From assembly GCA_038317345.1 (NCBI GenBank), contig JBBQBH010000004.1, positions 12,659 through 76,658 on the forward strand: a stretch of DNA of 64,000 nt. The letters are read 5' to 3'. A model generated the notes under the pieces. It worked only from the letters and a program-made list of their open reading frames with translations, was not told where the DNA came from and did no database searches. The DNA is from Mayfieldus sp038317345. GTDB lineage: Bacteria; Actinomycetota; Thermoleophilia; Solirubrobacterales; 70-9. Position numbers and translations under genes: made by a program. Of this stretch, positions 1 to 8,167 are shown one piece after another. The stretch's first letter is position 1. Every line of letters starts with the position of its first letter.

Positions 1-1
1 C

Positions 2-172
2 GCGGTCGGCGACCTGGTCGACCACACGTATCGGCAGGCGGTTACCGCCGCCGGCACCGGCTGCATGGGGGCACTCGACGCCGAGTGGTTCCTGCGCGAC
101 ACGCCGCCGATGCCGGAGGCCCACTGGATGCCGGGCGGCGAGCCAGTCGAGATCGCGCCGCCGGCGCCCTAG
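2..172 (+). CDS. trxB: Thioredoxin reductase, C-terminal end (partial)
   Basis: Only the last 56 codons are in the window; the gene begins upstream and ends at TAG 170-172. The frame from base 2 reads AVGDLVDHTYRQAVTAAGTG, then CMGALDAEWFL. This matches the family's closing FAD-contacting segment (GD-x5-YRQA-x3-AG-x-GC-x-AA-x-DAE). Thioredoxin reductase uses NADPH to reduce thioredoxin in the cytoplasm. The catalytic CxxC is outside the window. The tail after the DAE helix is longer than usual and rich in Pro. The identification rests on this C-terminal motif alone; a related ferredoxin/thioredoxin-reductase-type flavoprotein is possible. Confidence 0.75.
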   Translation, partial: AVGDLVDHTYRQAVTAAGTGCMGALDAEWFLRDTPPMPEAHWMPGGEPVEIAPPAP

Positions 173-237
173 CTCCCAGAGCGTTCGCCGAAGCTAGAGT
201 GCACCTCGACCGAGCGAGCGAGGACGAGGAGGATCTG

Positions 238-1386
238 ATGGCGGCGATCGAGAGCCCCGAGAAGGTCGGGCTGAAGCCGTTTCACGAGTTCGACGAGGCC
301 AACGAGACCTGGCCGCGGGGCGATCGCCCGGCGGCGATCCGCGAGGCGGCGGCCGAGTTCCGCGCTCGCTTTGCCACCCCCGAGAACCGCGTGCGAGCCG
401 TGCGCACGGTGCCGATCGCCTCGGCCGGATATCCGCTCAAGTTCGCCTTCGGAGGCGCGGCGAAGGGAGCCAACCCCTACGTCAACATCATCAACCGCCT
501 GCAGGTGATCCAGTACGAGGACTTCGACGGCAACCTGCGCACGCTCGCCTACGAGCCCACCGTCACCGACGGCCCTCAGGAGGCGCCCTTCTACCAGCAG
601 CAGCTCGAGCAGCTCCAAAAGCTCCCCGGGGGCGCCGGCGACTACGTCGCCTACAACCTGCTGTCGAAGATCTGGCACACGGTCGAGAGCGCGCTCGCCG
701 AGACCGGGCTGCGCCCAGAGGACGTCGACTTCGTCAGCTTCGACCACCTCCACGTCCAGGACGTTCGCTTCATCCTCGGCTCCGAGACGCCGCCACCCGG
801 ACATCCGGAGGCGGTCAAGCCCCTGTTCCCAAACGCCAAGCTGCTCACCCAGCGCAAGGAGTGGGACACGTTCGCGTCGCTGCATCCGATGCAGTGGGCC
901 TGGTACGTGAAGGATGGGATCGAGGGCATCAACGAGGACAACGTCGTGCTGCTCGATGGCGACGTCGAGCTCGGCAAGGGCGTGGCCCTGGTCTGGACGC
1001 CCGGCCACACCGACGGCAACCACTCGCTGTGCATCAATACCGACGACGGGGTCTGGGTCTCATCGGAGAACGGGGTGGCCGCGGATTCCTGGCACCCGCA
1101 CCTCTCGAAGATCCCCGGCGTGCGAAAGACAGCGGAGTTCTTCGGGCGCGAGGTGATCCTCAACTCGAACACGCTCGAGGACTCGATCGACCAGTACGAC
1201 TCGATGATCAAGGAGAAGGCGCTCGCCGATCCCAATCCGCGCGACCCGCGCTTCGCCAACGTCTTTCCGTCCTCGGAGCTGGCCGAGTGGAAGCGCCAGT
1301 GGCCGGTCCTGCCGACCTTCTTCTACGGCGGCATCGAGTACGGGACGATCGAGCGACCGGGGTCGGAGAACGGCCACCGCGCGTAG
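238..1386 (+). CDS. Metallo-beta-lactamase-fold hydrolase
   Basis: A 382-aa soluble protein of the metallo-beta-lactamase superfamily. Near residue 167 it has the metal-binding segment SFDHLHVQD, a variant of HxHxDH, and near residue 253 the second conserved histidine block TPGHTDGNH. ATG 238 is preferred over in-frame starts further upstream because a GAGGAGG ribosome-binding site lies just before it and the upstream codons give low-complexity Arg/Ala sequence inside the end of the preceding gene. The substrate cannot be read from the sequence. The first HxHxDH histidine appears to be replaced (D-H-L-H-V-Q-D), so metal use may differ from classical members. Its neighbours do not suggest a pathway. 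Confidence 0.8.
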   Translation: MAAIESPEKVGLKPFHEFDEANETWPRGDRPAAIREAAAEFRARFATPENRVRAVRTVPIASAGYPLKFAFGGAAKGANPYVNIINRLQVIQYEDFDGNLRTLAYEPTVTDGPQEAPFYQQQLEQLQKLPGGAGDYVAYNLLSKIWHTVESALAETGLRPEDVDFVSFDHLHVQDVRFILGSETPPPGHPEAVKPLFPNAKLLTQRKEWDTFASLHPMQWAWYVKDGIEGINEDNVVLLDGDVELGKGVALVWTPGHTDGNHSLCINTDDGVWVSSENGVAADSWHPHLSKIPGVRKTAEFFGREVILNSNTLEDSIDQYDSMIKEKALADPNPRDPRFANVFPSSELAEWKRQWPVLPTFFYGGIEYGTIERPGSENGHRA

Positions 1387-1389
1387 GGA

Positions 1390-2889
1390 CTAGCTCCGCA
1401 GGCCGCTGCCAGTCCTGCGACCCAGGCGTCCCTCGGCGACCATGCGTCGCAGCAGCGGCGCGGCGCGGTAGCGCTCCTCGCCCAGCTCCTCGTGCAGGGC
1501 ATCGAGCACCGCCAGCACGTGGTCGAGTCCGATCGCGTCGCCCCACTCGAGTGGCCCGCGCGGGTGGTTGAAGCCGAGCCGCATCGCGGTGTCGATGTCG
1601 GCGGCGCTTCCAATCCCCTTCTGGAGCGCGAAGGCCGCCTCGTTTACGAGCTGGCAGACGATCCGCCCCAACACCAGGCCGGGGGAGTCCCCGACCCATT
1701 CCACCTGCAGTCCCAGGGCAGCGAAGAAGTCCTCAGCGCCATCGCGCGTTTGCTGCGGCGTATAGGTGCCGGCGGTCAGCTCGACCAGCCTGGCGCTCTC
1801 CAGCGGCCCGAGCAGATGAAAGCCGACCGAGCTGCCTGCGTCGTCGAGCTCGGCGAGGCTTCCATCGGCAAGCAACACGAGCCGCGGCGCGTTGGCGCCC
1901 CCCAACGCCACCCCACGCAACGCTTTTGCGAGCTCGCCATCGCCGACGATCTCGGCGGGCGGCAGGGTCTCTGGCTTGTCGCCCCTTGCATCGCCGATCG
2001 CGACCACTTCCGGATCAGGGGACCGATACGCCGTCTCCGAGTAGTCGTAATAACCGCGCCCCGTCTTTCGCCCCAATCGCCCCGCGGAGACCATCTGCTG
2101 CTGGATCGGGTGGGGTTGCCAACGCGGCTCGTGGAAGCTCTGCTCCCAGAAGGACTTCGCGACCTCGAAGTTGATGTCAATGCCAACCAGGTCCATGAGC
2201 TCGAACGGGCCCATGCGAAAGCCGCCGCCGACCCGGCAGATGCGGTCGATCGTCTCGGCGTCGGCGATGCGGTCGCCGAGGAGGCGCAGCGCCTCGAGGA
2301 AGAAGGGGCGCGCGCAACGATTGGCGATGAAACCGATCTCGTCGGCGGCGCGCACAGGCGCACGCCCGATTCGCTCGCCGACATCGGCGACCAGCTGCAG
2401 TGCCTCCTCCGATGACTCTTGCCCGGCCACGACCTCGACCAGCTCCATCAACGCCGGCGGATTGAAGAAGTGCATGCCGACGACCCGTTGCGGCTCGGGC
2501 ACCCCGGCCGCGATCGCGGTCACCGAGAGCGAGGAGGTGTTCGTGGCCAGGACGGCTTCCGGGCCACAGACCTCGGCCAGCTGGGCGAACAGCTTCTGCT
2601 TCAGCCCCAGCTGCTCCGGCGCGGCCTCGATCACCAGCTCGCAGCCGGCCAGGTCCTCGACTCGCGGGGCTACCCGCAGGCGCTCGGCGGCTTGCTCGGC
2701 TTCCTCGCCGCTCCATCGCCCTCGCTCGACCCCCTTTTCGAGGCCCGCGCGCAGGCGCTGCTCACCGGCCGGCAGCGCCTCGGCGACCGGGTCGTGCAGC
2801 CGCGTCTCGAAGCCCCCCAGGCAGGCGATCTGAGCGATGCCGGCACCCATCGTCCCGGCGCCGACGACGCCTATGCTCTCGACCTTCAG
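1390..2889 (-). CDS. 3-hydroxyacyl-CoA dehydrogenase (PaaH/FadB2-like)
   Basis: About 499 aa. NAD-dependent oxidation of (S)-3-hydroxyacyl-CoA to 3-ketoacyl-CoA. The N-terminus has the Rossmann motif GVVGAGTMGAGIAQ, followed by TNTSSLSVTAIA and HFFNPPALMELVEVV, all typical of the family. Two copies of the C-terminal dimerisation domain follow, one with IANRCARPFFLEALRL and the second with LVLGRIVCQLVNEAAFAL, as in 500-residue PaaH-type enzymes. No ATG, GTG or TTG lies at the expected N-terminus. CTG at 2887-2889, directly behind an AGGGAGG ribosome-binding site, gives the right first residues. The open frame continues upstream, but that part is antisense-like sequence over the enoyl-CoA hydratase gene. 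It is 29 bp downstream of that gene and part of the same leftward operon. Confidence 0.9.
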   Translation of the reverse strand: MKVESIGVVGAGTMGAGIAQIACLGGFETRLHDPVAEALPAGEQRLRAGLEKGVERGRWSGEEAEQAAERLRVAPRVEDLAGCELVIEAAPEQLGLKQKLFAQLAEVCGPEAVLATNTSSLSVTAIAAGVPEPQRVVGMHFFNPPALMELVEVVAGQESSEEALQLVADVGERIGRAPVRAADEIGFIANRCARPFFLEALRLLGDRIADAETIDRICRVGGGFRMGPFELMDLVGIDINFEVAKSFWEQSFHEPRWQPHPIQQQMVSAGRLGRKTGRGYYDYSETAYRSPDPEVVAIGDARGDKPETLPPAEIVGDGELAKALRGVALGGANAPRLVLLADGSLAELDDAGSSVGFHLLGPLESARLVELTAGTYTPQQTRDGAEDFFAALGLQVEWVGDSPGLVLGRIVCQLVNEAAFALQKGIGSAADIDTAMRLGFNHPRGPLEWGDAIGLDHVLAVLDALHEELGEERYRAAPLLRRMVAEGRLGRRTGSGLRS

Positions 2890-2918
2890 CGCTCCTCCCT
2901 GAACACGTTTGCCATCGG

Positions 2919-3689
2919 CTACTTCCCCTTGAAGTCGGGCTTGCGCTTTTCGATGAACGCCCGCATCCCCTCGACCCGATCCTCGGTCGCCATCGACAGC
3001 TCGTAGAGGCGACGCTCCATCTCCAGCCCAGCGGACAGGGAGGTCTCGTCGGCCGCGATGACCGCCTGCTTGGCGAGCCTGGCCGCGATCGGCGGCCGCT
3101 CCGCGACCCGACCGGCAAGCTCCAGGGCCTCCTCGAGCCACTTCTCCTCCTTGGCGACGACGTTCACCAACCCGGCCTCATGCGCTTCGGCCGCGTTGAT
3201 CCGGCGCCCGGTCAGCACCAGGTCCATCGCTCGCTGTTTGCCGAGCACGCGGGCGAGTCGCTGCGTTCCACCGCCGCCGGGGATGATCCCCAGGGTGATC
3301 TCGGGCTGTCCGAACTCGGCCGTCTCCGAAGCGACGATCAAGTCGCAGAGGAGAGCCAGCTCGAAGCCCCCACCGAGTGCCCAGCCCGAGACTGCGGCGA
3401 TCAGCGGCGTCTTCAGCGCCGCCAAGCGCCTCCAGAACGAGGCCGCGGGGTGATACAGCGCCTCCTCGAATGAGCGCTCGACCGTCACCTTGATGTCTGC
3501 ACCGGCGGCGAACACTTCGTCGGAGCCGGCGATCACCACGCATCGCACCTGCGGATCGGCGTCGAAGCCCTCCAGCGCCGTCGCCAGCTCCGCCATCAAC
3601 TCCGGCGACAGCGCGTTGCGCGCCTCGGGACGGTTCAGCTGGCAGAGCGCGACATGCTCGTCGACCGTCGTCTTGACGAATTCAGCCAC
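2919..3689 (-). CDS. Enoyl-CoA hydratase/isomerase
   Basis: 256 aa, the usual crotonase length. It hydrates trans-2-enoyl-CoA in beta-oxidation. The oxyanion-hole segments are FAAGADIKV (about residues 60-68) and SGWALGGGFELALLCDLIVA (about 100-120). The catalytic glutamate region is PEITLGIIPGGGGTQRLAR. The start is GTG 3689. It sits 33 bp after the acyl-CoA dehydrogenase stop and 29 bp before the dehydrogenase start, so the three beta-oxidation steps are encoded in reaction order on one leftward transcript. PaaF-like phenylacetate degradation or general short-chain fatty acid oxidation both fit; no paa oxygenase genes are in view. Confidence 0.92.
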   Translation of the reverse strand: MAEFVKTTVDEHVALCQLNRPEARNALSPELMAELATALEGFDADPQVRCVVIAGSDEVFAAGADIKVTVERSFEEALYHPAASFWRRLAALKTPLIAAVSGWALGGGFELALLCDLIVASETAEFGQPEITLGIIPGGGGTQRLARVLGKQRAMDLVLTGRRINAAEAHEAGLVNVVAKEEKWLEEALELAGRVAERPPIAARLAKQAVIAADETSLSAGLEMERRLYELSMATEDRVEGMRAFIEKRKPDFKGK

Positions 3690-3722
3690 CGGGCTCGATC
3701 CATAGCCCGAGCGACGAGCGAC

Positions 3723-4916
3723 TCATGCTTGCGCTTCGGCTGGGGCCCCCTCGGCCTCCATCGGCATCATCGCGTTGATCCCCGTTGCGTCGCGTCCGAT
3801 GATCAGTTTCTGAATCTGCGAGGTGCCTTCGTAGAGCGTCGTCACCCTCGCGTCGCGCAGGTAGCGCTCGACGGGGTAGTCGTCGACATAGCCGGAGCCG
3901 CCGTGGACCTGGATCGCCGCGTTCGCACATTCGACGGCAGACTCGGTCGCATAGAGCTTTGCGACCGAGGTTTCCGCCGTGTTCGGCAACCCTCGGTCCT
4001 TGAGGTCGGCGGCGCGCCAGACCAGCATCCGGGCCGCGTCGCGCTTCACGATCATGTCGGCGATCAATTCCTGGACGAGCTGAAATCGGGCCAGGGGCAC
4101 GCCGAACTGGTGGCGCTCCTTGGCGTAGTCGACCGAAGCGTCCACACACCCGTCGCAGATCCCGACGCAGCCCGCGGCGACGCTGAACCGACCCGAGTCC
4201 AGGGCGCTCATCGCGACCTTGAAGCCGTCGCCGACCTCGCCGAGGATCGCGTCGTCGGGAACCTCGACGTCGTCTAGTGAGATCTCCGCCGTGTCGGAGG
4301 CCCGCAGCCCGAGCTTGCCGTGGATCTCCTGGGTCGAAAAGCCGTCGCTGGAGGTGGGGACCAGAAAGCAGGCCAGGCCTCGATGGTTCTGCTCGGGATC
4401 GGTCTGGGCGAAGATCAGCGCCAGCTCGGCGTAGTTTGCGAGCGAGATCCACATCTTCTGGCCGCTGATCGACCAGCCGCCGTCGACCTTCTTGGCGCGG
4501 GTGCGCAGGTTGGCGGCGTCCGAGCCGGTGTCGGGCTCGGTGAGCCCGAAGCAGCCCAGCGCCTCGCCCGAGCAGAGCCGCGGCAGCCAGGCCTGCTTCT
4601 GCTCTTCCGTGCCCCAGCGCTCGACCGATCCGCAGACGAGCGAGGTTTGCACCGACACAACCGTTCGCGCGGCGGAATCGGCGCGCCCAACCTGCTCGAC
4701 GATCAGGCCGTAGCCGAAGTAGTCCAGCCCGCGACCGCCGTATTGCTCGGCGACGGGGGCGCCCAGGTAGCCGACCTCGCCGAGCTTGCTCGCGAGCTCA
4801 CGGTCGAAGCGCTCGGCGCGGTCGTTCTCCTTCGCCCGCGGCAGGATCTCGCGGTCGGCGAACTCGCGCGCCGCCTCCGAGATCAGGCGCTGCTCGTCGT
4901 TGAGCTCGAAGTCCAC
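3723..4916 (-). CDS. Acyl-CoA dehydrogenase
   Basis: 397 aa with GTG start 4916. An FAD enzyme that oxidises acyl-CoA to trans-2-enoyl-CoA and passes electrons to ETF. Signatures are GCFGLTEPDTGSDAANLRT (FAD/substrate site, about residues 135-153), WISGQKMWI-type strand, and the C-terminal block ALYEGTSQIQKLIIGRD, present here as TLYEGTSQIQKLIIGRD. The glutamate in YEGTSQIQ is the position of the catalytic base in short-chain-type family members. It is 9 bp downstream of the class IV aminotransferase stop and upstream of the hydratase. The short/medium-chain or glutaryl/isovaleryl-type specificity cannot be decided from sequence alone. Confidence 0.92.
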   Translation of the reverse strand: MDFELNDEQRLISEAAREFADREILPRAKENDRAERFDRELASKLGEVGYLGAPVAEQYGGRGLDYFGYGLIVEQVGRADSAARTVVSVQTSLVCGSVERWGTEEQKQAWLPRLCSGEALGCFGLTEPDTGSDAANLRTRAKKVDGGWSISGQKMWISLANYAELALIFAQTDPEQNHRGLACFLVPTSSDGFSTQEIHGKLGLRASDTAEISLDDVEVPDDAILGEVGDGFKVAMSALDSGRFSVAAGCVGICDGCVDASVDYAKERHQFGVPLARFQLVQELIADMIVKRDAARMLVWRAADLKDRGLPNTAETSVAKLYATESAVECANAAIQVHGGSGYVDDYPVERYLRDARVTTLYEGTSQIQKLIIGRDATGINAMMPMEAEGAPAEAQA

Positions 4917-4925
4917 CGCGCCAGC

Positions 4926-5717
4926 TTATTGAGGCAGTTCTCGCCGCAGGGCCGTGCCGAAGCCCTCGATCGCCTCGCGGGTGCGGTCGCCGGGGGCCTC
5001 GGGCAGCTCGGCCCCATCGATCGTTGAAACCGCCTGCACCTCGCGGGTCGTCGAGGCGAGGAACGCCTCCTTGGCGGCCCGCAGGTCGGCGACCGGCCAG
5101 ATGCCCTCATCGACGTCCAGCTCGGCGATGATGCGGGCCCGGGTGATCGACTGCAGCACCCCCGAGTCGAGCGAAGGGGTGCGCAGCACGCCCTGGGGCG
5201 AGACCCAGAACACGGTCGAGGTCGGTGCCTCCAGCACCGTGCCGTCGGGGGTCACCAAGATGGCTTCATCGGCGCCCTGGGCCTGCGCGAGCCGCGTCGC
5301 CTGCATGTTGGCCGCGTAGGAGAGCGACTTGACCCCCGTGAGGCTGACGCTGGGCGCATAGGTCACGGTCGCCAGGCTGATCGTCTCGGCGCGCTCCGGG
5401 AGCGGCTCGGTGACCGCGATCCGCCGACCGCCGCGGGTGATCATGATCCGCAGCTGTCCGTCGTCCTGGCCAAACTCGGCCAGCAGCGACTCGATCTCGC
5501 GCTCCAGCGCCGGGCGTTCGACCGGCAGCTCGATCGAGGCTGCCGAGCGCTCGAGGCGGTCGAGGTGGTCGGCGAGGGCAAACGGGTGCCCGGCGTAGAG
5601 CCGGATCACCTCGAAGACGCCGTCGCCCCGGTAGAGGCCGTCGTCGCGCAGCGGCACGGCGGTCTCCGCGACCGGTGAGAGCCGCCCGTCGACGCTTGCA
5701 ATCTCCTTCGCGCTCAT
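4926..5717 (-). CDS. Class IV aminotransferase (branched-chain / aminodeoxychorismate lyase-like)
   Basis: 263 aa from ATG 5717; a TTG two codons upstream is an alternative. A PLP enzyme of fold type IV. GLYRGDGVFEVIRLYAGHPF near residue 30 is the typical N-terminal motif. The PLP-lysine region is SLSYAANMQATRLAQAQGADEAI near residue 140, and GTVLEAPTSTVFWV and SGVLQSITRARI contact the cofactor phosphate. Members include branched-chain aminotransferase, D-amino acid transaminase and 4-amino-4-deoxychorismate lyase, and sequence alone does not separate them here. The start codon lies inside the first unit of a 58-bp triplicated repeat. No strong ribosome-binding site precedes it. It is probably the first gene of the leftward beta-oxidation operon. 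Confidence 0.85.
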   Translation of the reverse strand: MSAKEIASVDGRLSPVAETAVPLRDDGLYRGDGVFEVIRLYAGHPFALADHLDRLERSAASIELPVERPALEREIESLLAEFGQDDGQLRIMITRGGRRIAVTEPLPERAETISLATVTYAPSVSLTGVKSLSYAANMQATRLAQAQGADEAILVTPDGTVLEAPTSTVFWVSPQGVLRTPSLDSGVLQSITRARIIAELDVDEGIWPVADLRAAKEAFLASTTREVQAVSTIDGAELPEAPGDRTREAIEGFGTALRRELPQ

Positions 5718-5884
5718 AGCCAATTTGTTCGCGCTCGGCCTAACACCATGCTCTCTTGGAGAGCCTCGCGCTCATAGCCAATTTGTTCGCGCTCGGCCTA
5801 ACACCATGCTCTCTTGGAGAGCCTCGCGCTCATAGCCAATTAGTTCGCGCTCGGCCCAGAGCCAAGCTCTTTTGGAGAGCCTCG
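5711..5884. repeat. Three tandem 58-bp repeats over the aminotransferase start
   Basis: Units lie at 5711-5768, 5769-5826 and 5827-5884. The first two are identical and the third is diverged in its second half. Each unit contains the small hairpin CTCTCTTGGAGAG. Read on the minus strand, each unit ends in ATGAGCG. In the unit next to the gene this is the aminotransferase start; in the outer two it opens an 11-codon frame (MSARLSKRAWC, stop). The repeats therefore appear to have duplicated the translation start region. Confidence 0.9.
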
Positions 5885-5938
5885 CGCTCACGGGGCGAGG
5901 CTACCCGATGGGGCGGGGCTGGAGAGGAAACTGCAGGT

Positions 5939-6067
5939 TGCGTCAACTAATACGTACGTCCACTCCCAGCACGATTTTCCGTCCAAATGGCTACCTAATA
6001 TTCCCTGCGAGTCATAGGGTCATGCCGATGCTCCTAGAGCAGCACTCCTCCAGTACTAGTTGACGTA
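5939..6067. repeat. 129-bp AT-richer segment with imperfect terminal inverted repeats
   Basis: TGCGTCAACTAATAC at 5939-5953 matches the reverse complement of 6053-6067 at 13 of 15 positions. The interior is clearly less GC-rich than its surroundings and has no credible gene. It resembles a miniature inverted-repeat element or an old insertion remnant between the thiolase and aminotransferase genes. No target-site duplication is obvious. Confidence 0.45.
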
Positions 6068-6068
6068 G

Positions 6069-6094
6069 GCGGCGGGGGTCGCAGCCCCCGCCGC
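6069..6094. terminator. Strong GC hairpin, candidate terminator
   Basis: A perfect 10-bp stem, GCGGCGGGGG (6069-6078) with CCCCCGCCGC (6085-6094), and a 6-nt loop. A T-rich run follows on the plus strand. It lies 38 bp after the thiolase stop read leftward, where it probably ends that transcript, although the T-rich side is on the other strand. Confidence 0.6.
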
Positions 6095-6132
6095 TTGCTC
6101 GTTTGTTTGGCGGCTGGGTCCTTGCGGTGCGG

Positions 6133-7320
6133 TCAGACCGCCTCGACGACCGTCGCGAGGCCCTGGCCGACGCCGATGCAAAGCGACGCCACCCCGTAGT
6201 GGCTGCCGCGCCGACGCATCTCGCGCACCAACGTGGTCATCAGCCGGGCGCCCGAGCAACCGAGCGGGTGGCCGAGGGCGATCGCCCCGCCGTTCACGTT
6301 GAGGCGCTCCCCATCGATGCCGAGCTGGCGGACGCAGGCCAGGACCTGCGACGCGAAGGCTTCGTTGATCTCGATCAGGTCGACGTCGTCGAGATCGAGA
6401 TCGGCGGCGGCGAGCGCCCGCGGGATCGCCTCTGCGGGGCCCATCCCCATGACCGCGGGGTCGACCCCCGCGACCCCGAAAGCGACGATGCGGGCCAGGG
6501 GCTTCGCGCCGAGCTGGTCGGCGCCGCGCTCGGAGCCGATCACCAGGCAGGCGGCGCCGTCGTTGAGAGTCGAGGAGTTGCCGGCGGTCACGGTCCCGCC
6601 CTCCCTGAAGGAGGGCTTCAGCTTGGCAAGCTTCTCCAGCGAGGTGTCGGGCCGCGGCCCCTCATCGCGTTCGAAGGCGCCGTCCCCGTTCAGCTCCACC
6701 GGAACGATCTCCTCGGCGAAGCGGCCCTCCTCGGCTGCCGCGACGGCGCGCTGGTGGCTGCGCAACGCGAACCCGTCCTGGTCCTCCCGCGAGACGCCGT
6801 AGCGCTCGGCGACGTTCTCGCCGGTCTCACCCATCGATTCGGTCGAGTACATCTCGGCCATCCGCGGGTTGACCATCCGCCAGCCCAGGGTCGTGTCGTA
6901 CATCGTCTGGGCGCCGCGGGGGAGGGCCGCCTCGGGCTTCGGCACCACCCAGGGCGCACGGCTCATCGACTCGACTCCTCCTGCCAGGTATAGGTCTCCC
7001 TCGCCCAACTTCACCGCGCGCCCGGCCATGTTGATCGCCTCAAGGCCTGACGCGCAGAGCCGATTGACGGTCGCGCCCGGCACCGAGACCGGCAGGCCGG
7101 CCAGAAGGACGGCCATGCGCGCCACGTCGCGGTTGTCCTCTCCCGCCTGGTTGGCGGCGCCCAGGTAGACGTCGGTGATCCGCTCCGGGTCGATTCCGTT
7201 GCGCTGCACGGCGGCAGAGACCACGTGGGCGGCGAGGTCGTCGGGGCGCACGCCGGAGAGGGATCCGCGGTAGCGGCCCATCGGAGTGCGGACGGCGTCG
7301 AGGATGAGGGCTTCCTGCAT
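6133..7320 (-). CDS. Thiolase / acetyl-CoA C-acyltransferase
   Basis: 395 aa from ATG 7320. It cleaves 3-ketoacyl-CoA with CoA in beta-oxidation, or condenses acetyl-CoA. It has the nucleophile block TVNRLCASGLEAINMA (Cys near residue 90), NGGAIALGHPLGCSGARLM (His near 350) and ASLCIGVGQGLATVV with the second catalytic Cys. All three catalytic residues are therefore present. An upstream in-frame start would add 17 residues overlapping the divergent small gene at 7343; the ATG gives the conserved N-terminus MQEALILDAVRTPMG. It supplies the last step missing from the beta-oxidation genes at 1390-4916 but is separated from them by repeats. Confidence 0.93.
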   Translation of the reverse strand: MQEALILDAVRTPMGRYRGSLSGVRPDDLAAHVVSAAVQRNGIDPERITDVYLGAANQAGEDNRDVARMAVLLAGLPVSVPGATVNRLCASGLEAINMAGRAVKLGEGDLYLAGGVESMSRAPWVVPKPEAALPRGAQTMYDTTLGWRMVNPRMAEMYSTESMGETGENVAERYGVSREDQDGFALRSHQRAVAAAEEGRFAEEIVPVELNGDGAFERDEGPRPDTSLEKLAKLKPSFREGGTVTAGNSSTLNDGAACLVIGSERGADQLGAKPLARIVAFGVAGVDPAVMGMGPAEAIPRALAAADLDLDDVDLIEINEAFASQVLACVRQLGIDGERLNVNGGAIALGHPLGCSGARLMTTLVREMRRRGSHYGVASLCIGVGQGLATVVEAV

Positions 7321-7342
7321 CGCTTCACCGTATCCTGAACGC

Positions 7343-7633
7343 GTGGGGTTCTTCCTGGGGACGGTCCTCATCCTCGTCTTTCTCGTCGGTGTGCTCTTGC
7401 TCGTCGGCCACTTCTACCCGGGCAGCGGCTCCGACCTGCTGGACTGGAAGCCGACCCGCTCCTACGAGACCGAAGTGCAGCTCGAGGCGGACGACGTCCA
7501 GCAGATGCTCGATGCTCAGAACGAGATGCGCCGCCGCCGCGGCGCTCCGGAGCTGACCCGCGACGAGCTGGACCAGAAGGTCGCCGAGGACCAGGCCGCC
7601 CGGCTGCGTGGCCGCGGCCCGTTCTCCTCTTAG
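7343..7633 (+). CDS. Small single-pass membrane protein, unknown
   Basis: 96 aa from GTG 7343, divergent from the thiolase gene. Residues 2-22 form one hydrophobic helix (GFFLGTVLILVFLVGVLLLVG). A charged, mostly helical C-terminus follows, including NEMRRRRGAPELTRDELDQK. In-frame starts further upstream would overlap the thiolase start and add a non-hydrophobic arginine-rich leader. No known domain was recognised. The N-in/C-out or N-out orientation cannot be decided. It is 12 bp upstream of the next gene and probably cotranscribed with it. Confidence 0.6.
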   Translation: MGFFLGTVLILVFLVGVLLLVGHFYPGSGSDLLDWKPTRSYETEVQLEADDVQQMLDAQNEMRRRRGAPELTRDELDQKVAEDQAARLRGRGPFSS

Positions 7634-7645
7634 GGCGTCCAGGAC

Positions 7646-8134
7646 TTGGCACGGGCGCTGATCGTCGGCTGCGGTTGCCGGGGCCGAGCCCTGGGTGGAC
7701 GGCTTGCAGCAGAGGGGTGGTCGCTGCGCGGAACGACCCGCGATCCCGACCACGTCGCAGACATCGAGGCCGCCGGCATCGAGCCCATAGTCGCCAACCC
7801 CGACCGGCCCGGGACCCTGCTCGACCTGGTCGGCGACGTGACGGTCTTGCATTGGCTGCTCGGAACGGCGCGAGCCGAGCCGGAGGTGATCGCGGCGATC
7901 CACGGCGCCCGGCTGCAGGCATTGTTGGAGAGGCTCGTCGACACCCCGGTGCGGGGCTTCGTCTACGAGGCGGCGGGCGACGTCGAGCGCCAGCACCTCG
8001 AGCGCGGTGCGGGCCTCGTCCGCTCGGCCGCCGACACCTGGCGCATCCCAGTCGAGGTGGTCGATGCTGACCCCATCGACTTCGACCCGTGGCTGGAGGC
8101 GATGACCGCCGCCACCCAACGCCTGGTCAGCTGA
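7646..8134 (+). CDS. Short NAD(P)-binding protein
   Basis: 162 aa from TTG 7646. The N-terminus MARALIVGCGCRGRALGGRL carries a dinucleotide-binding GxGxxG-like motif, followed by a Rossmann-type strand/helix order (RGTTRDPDHVADIEAAGIEP). It is half the length of epimerase-type dehydrogenases and has no YxxxK catalytic pair. A regulatory or truncated NAD(P)-binding role is therefore more likely than SDR catalysis. It follows the small membrane protein by 12 bp. The function is unknown. Confidence 0.6.
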   Translation: MARALIVGCGCRGRALGGRLAAEGWSLRGTTRDPDHVADIEAAGIEPIVANPDRPGTLLDLVGDVTVLHWLLGTARAEPEVIAAIHGARLQALLERLVDTPVRGFVYEAAGDVERQHLERGAGLVRSAADTWRIPVEVVDADPIDFDPWLEAMTAATQRLVS

Positions 8135-8167
8135 TTGCGGCGGCTGCGCCGCCCAACGTCCCTGCGC

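Noticed and set aside
85..237. N-terminal extension of the MBL-fold gene
   Set aside because: Overlaps the thioredoxin reductase end in another frame; the GAGGAGG site favours ATG 238.
5872..6063. 63-codon ORF over the AT-richer segment
   Set aside because: No ribosome-binding site, starts inside the tandem repeat and lacks protein-like composition.
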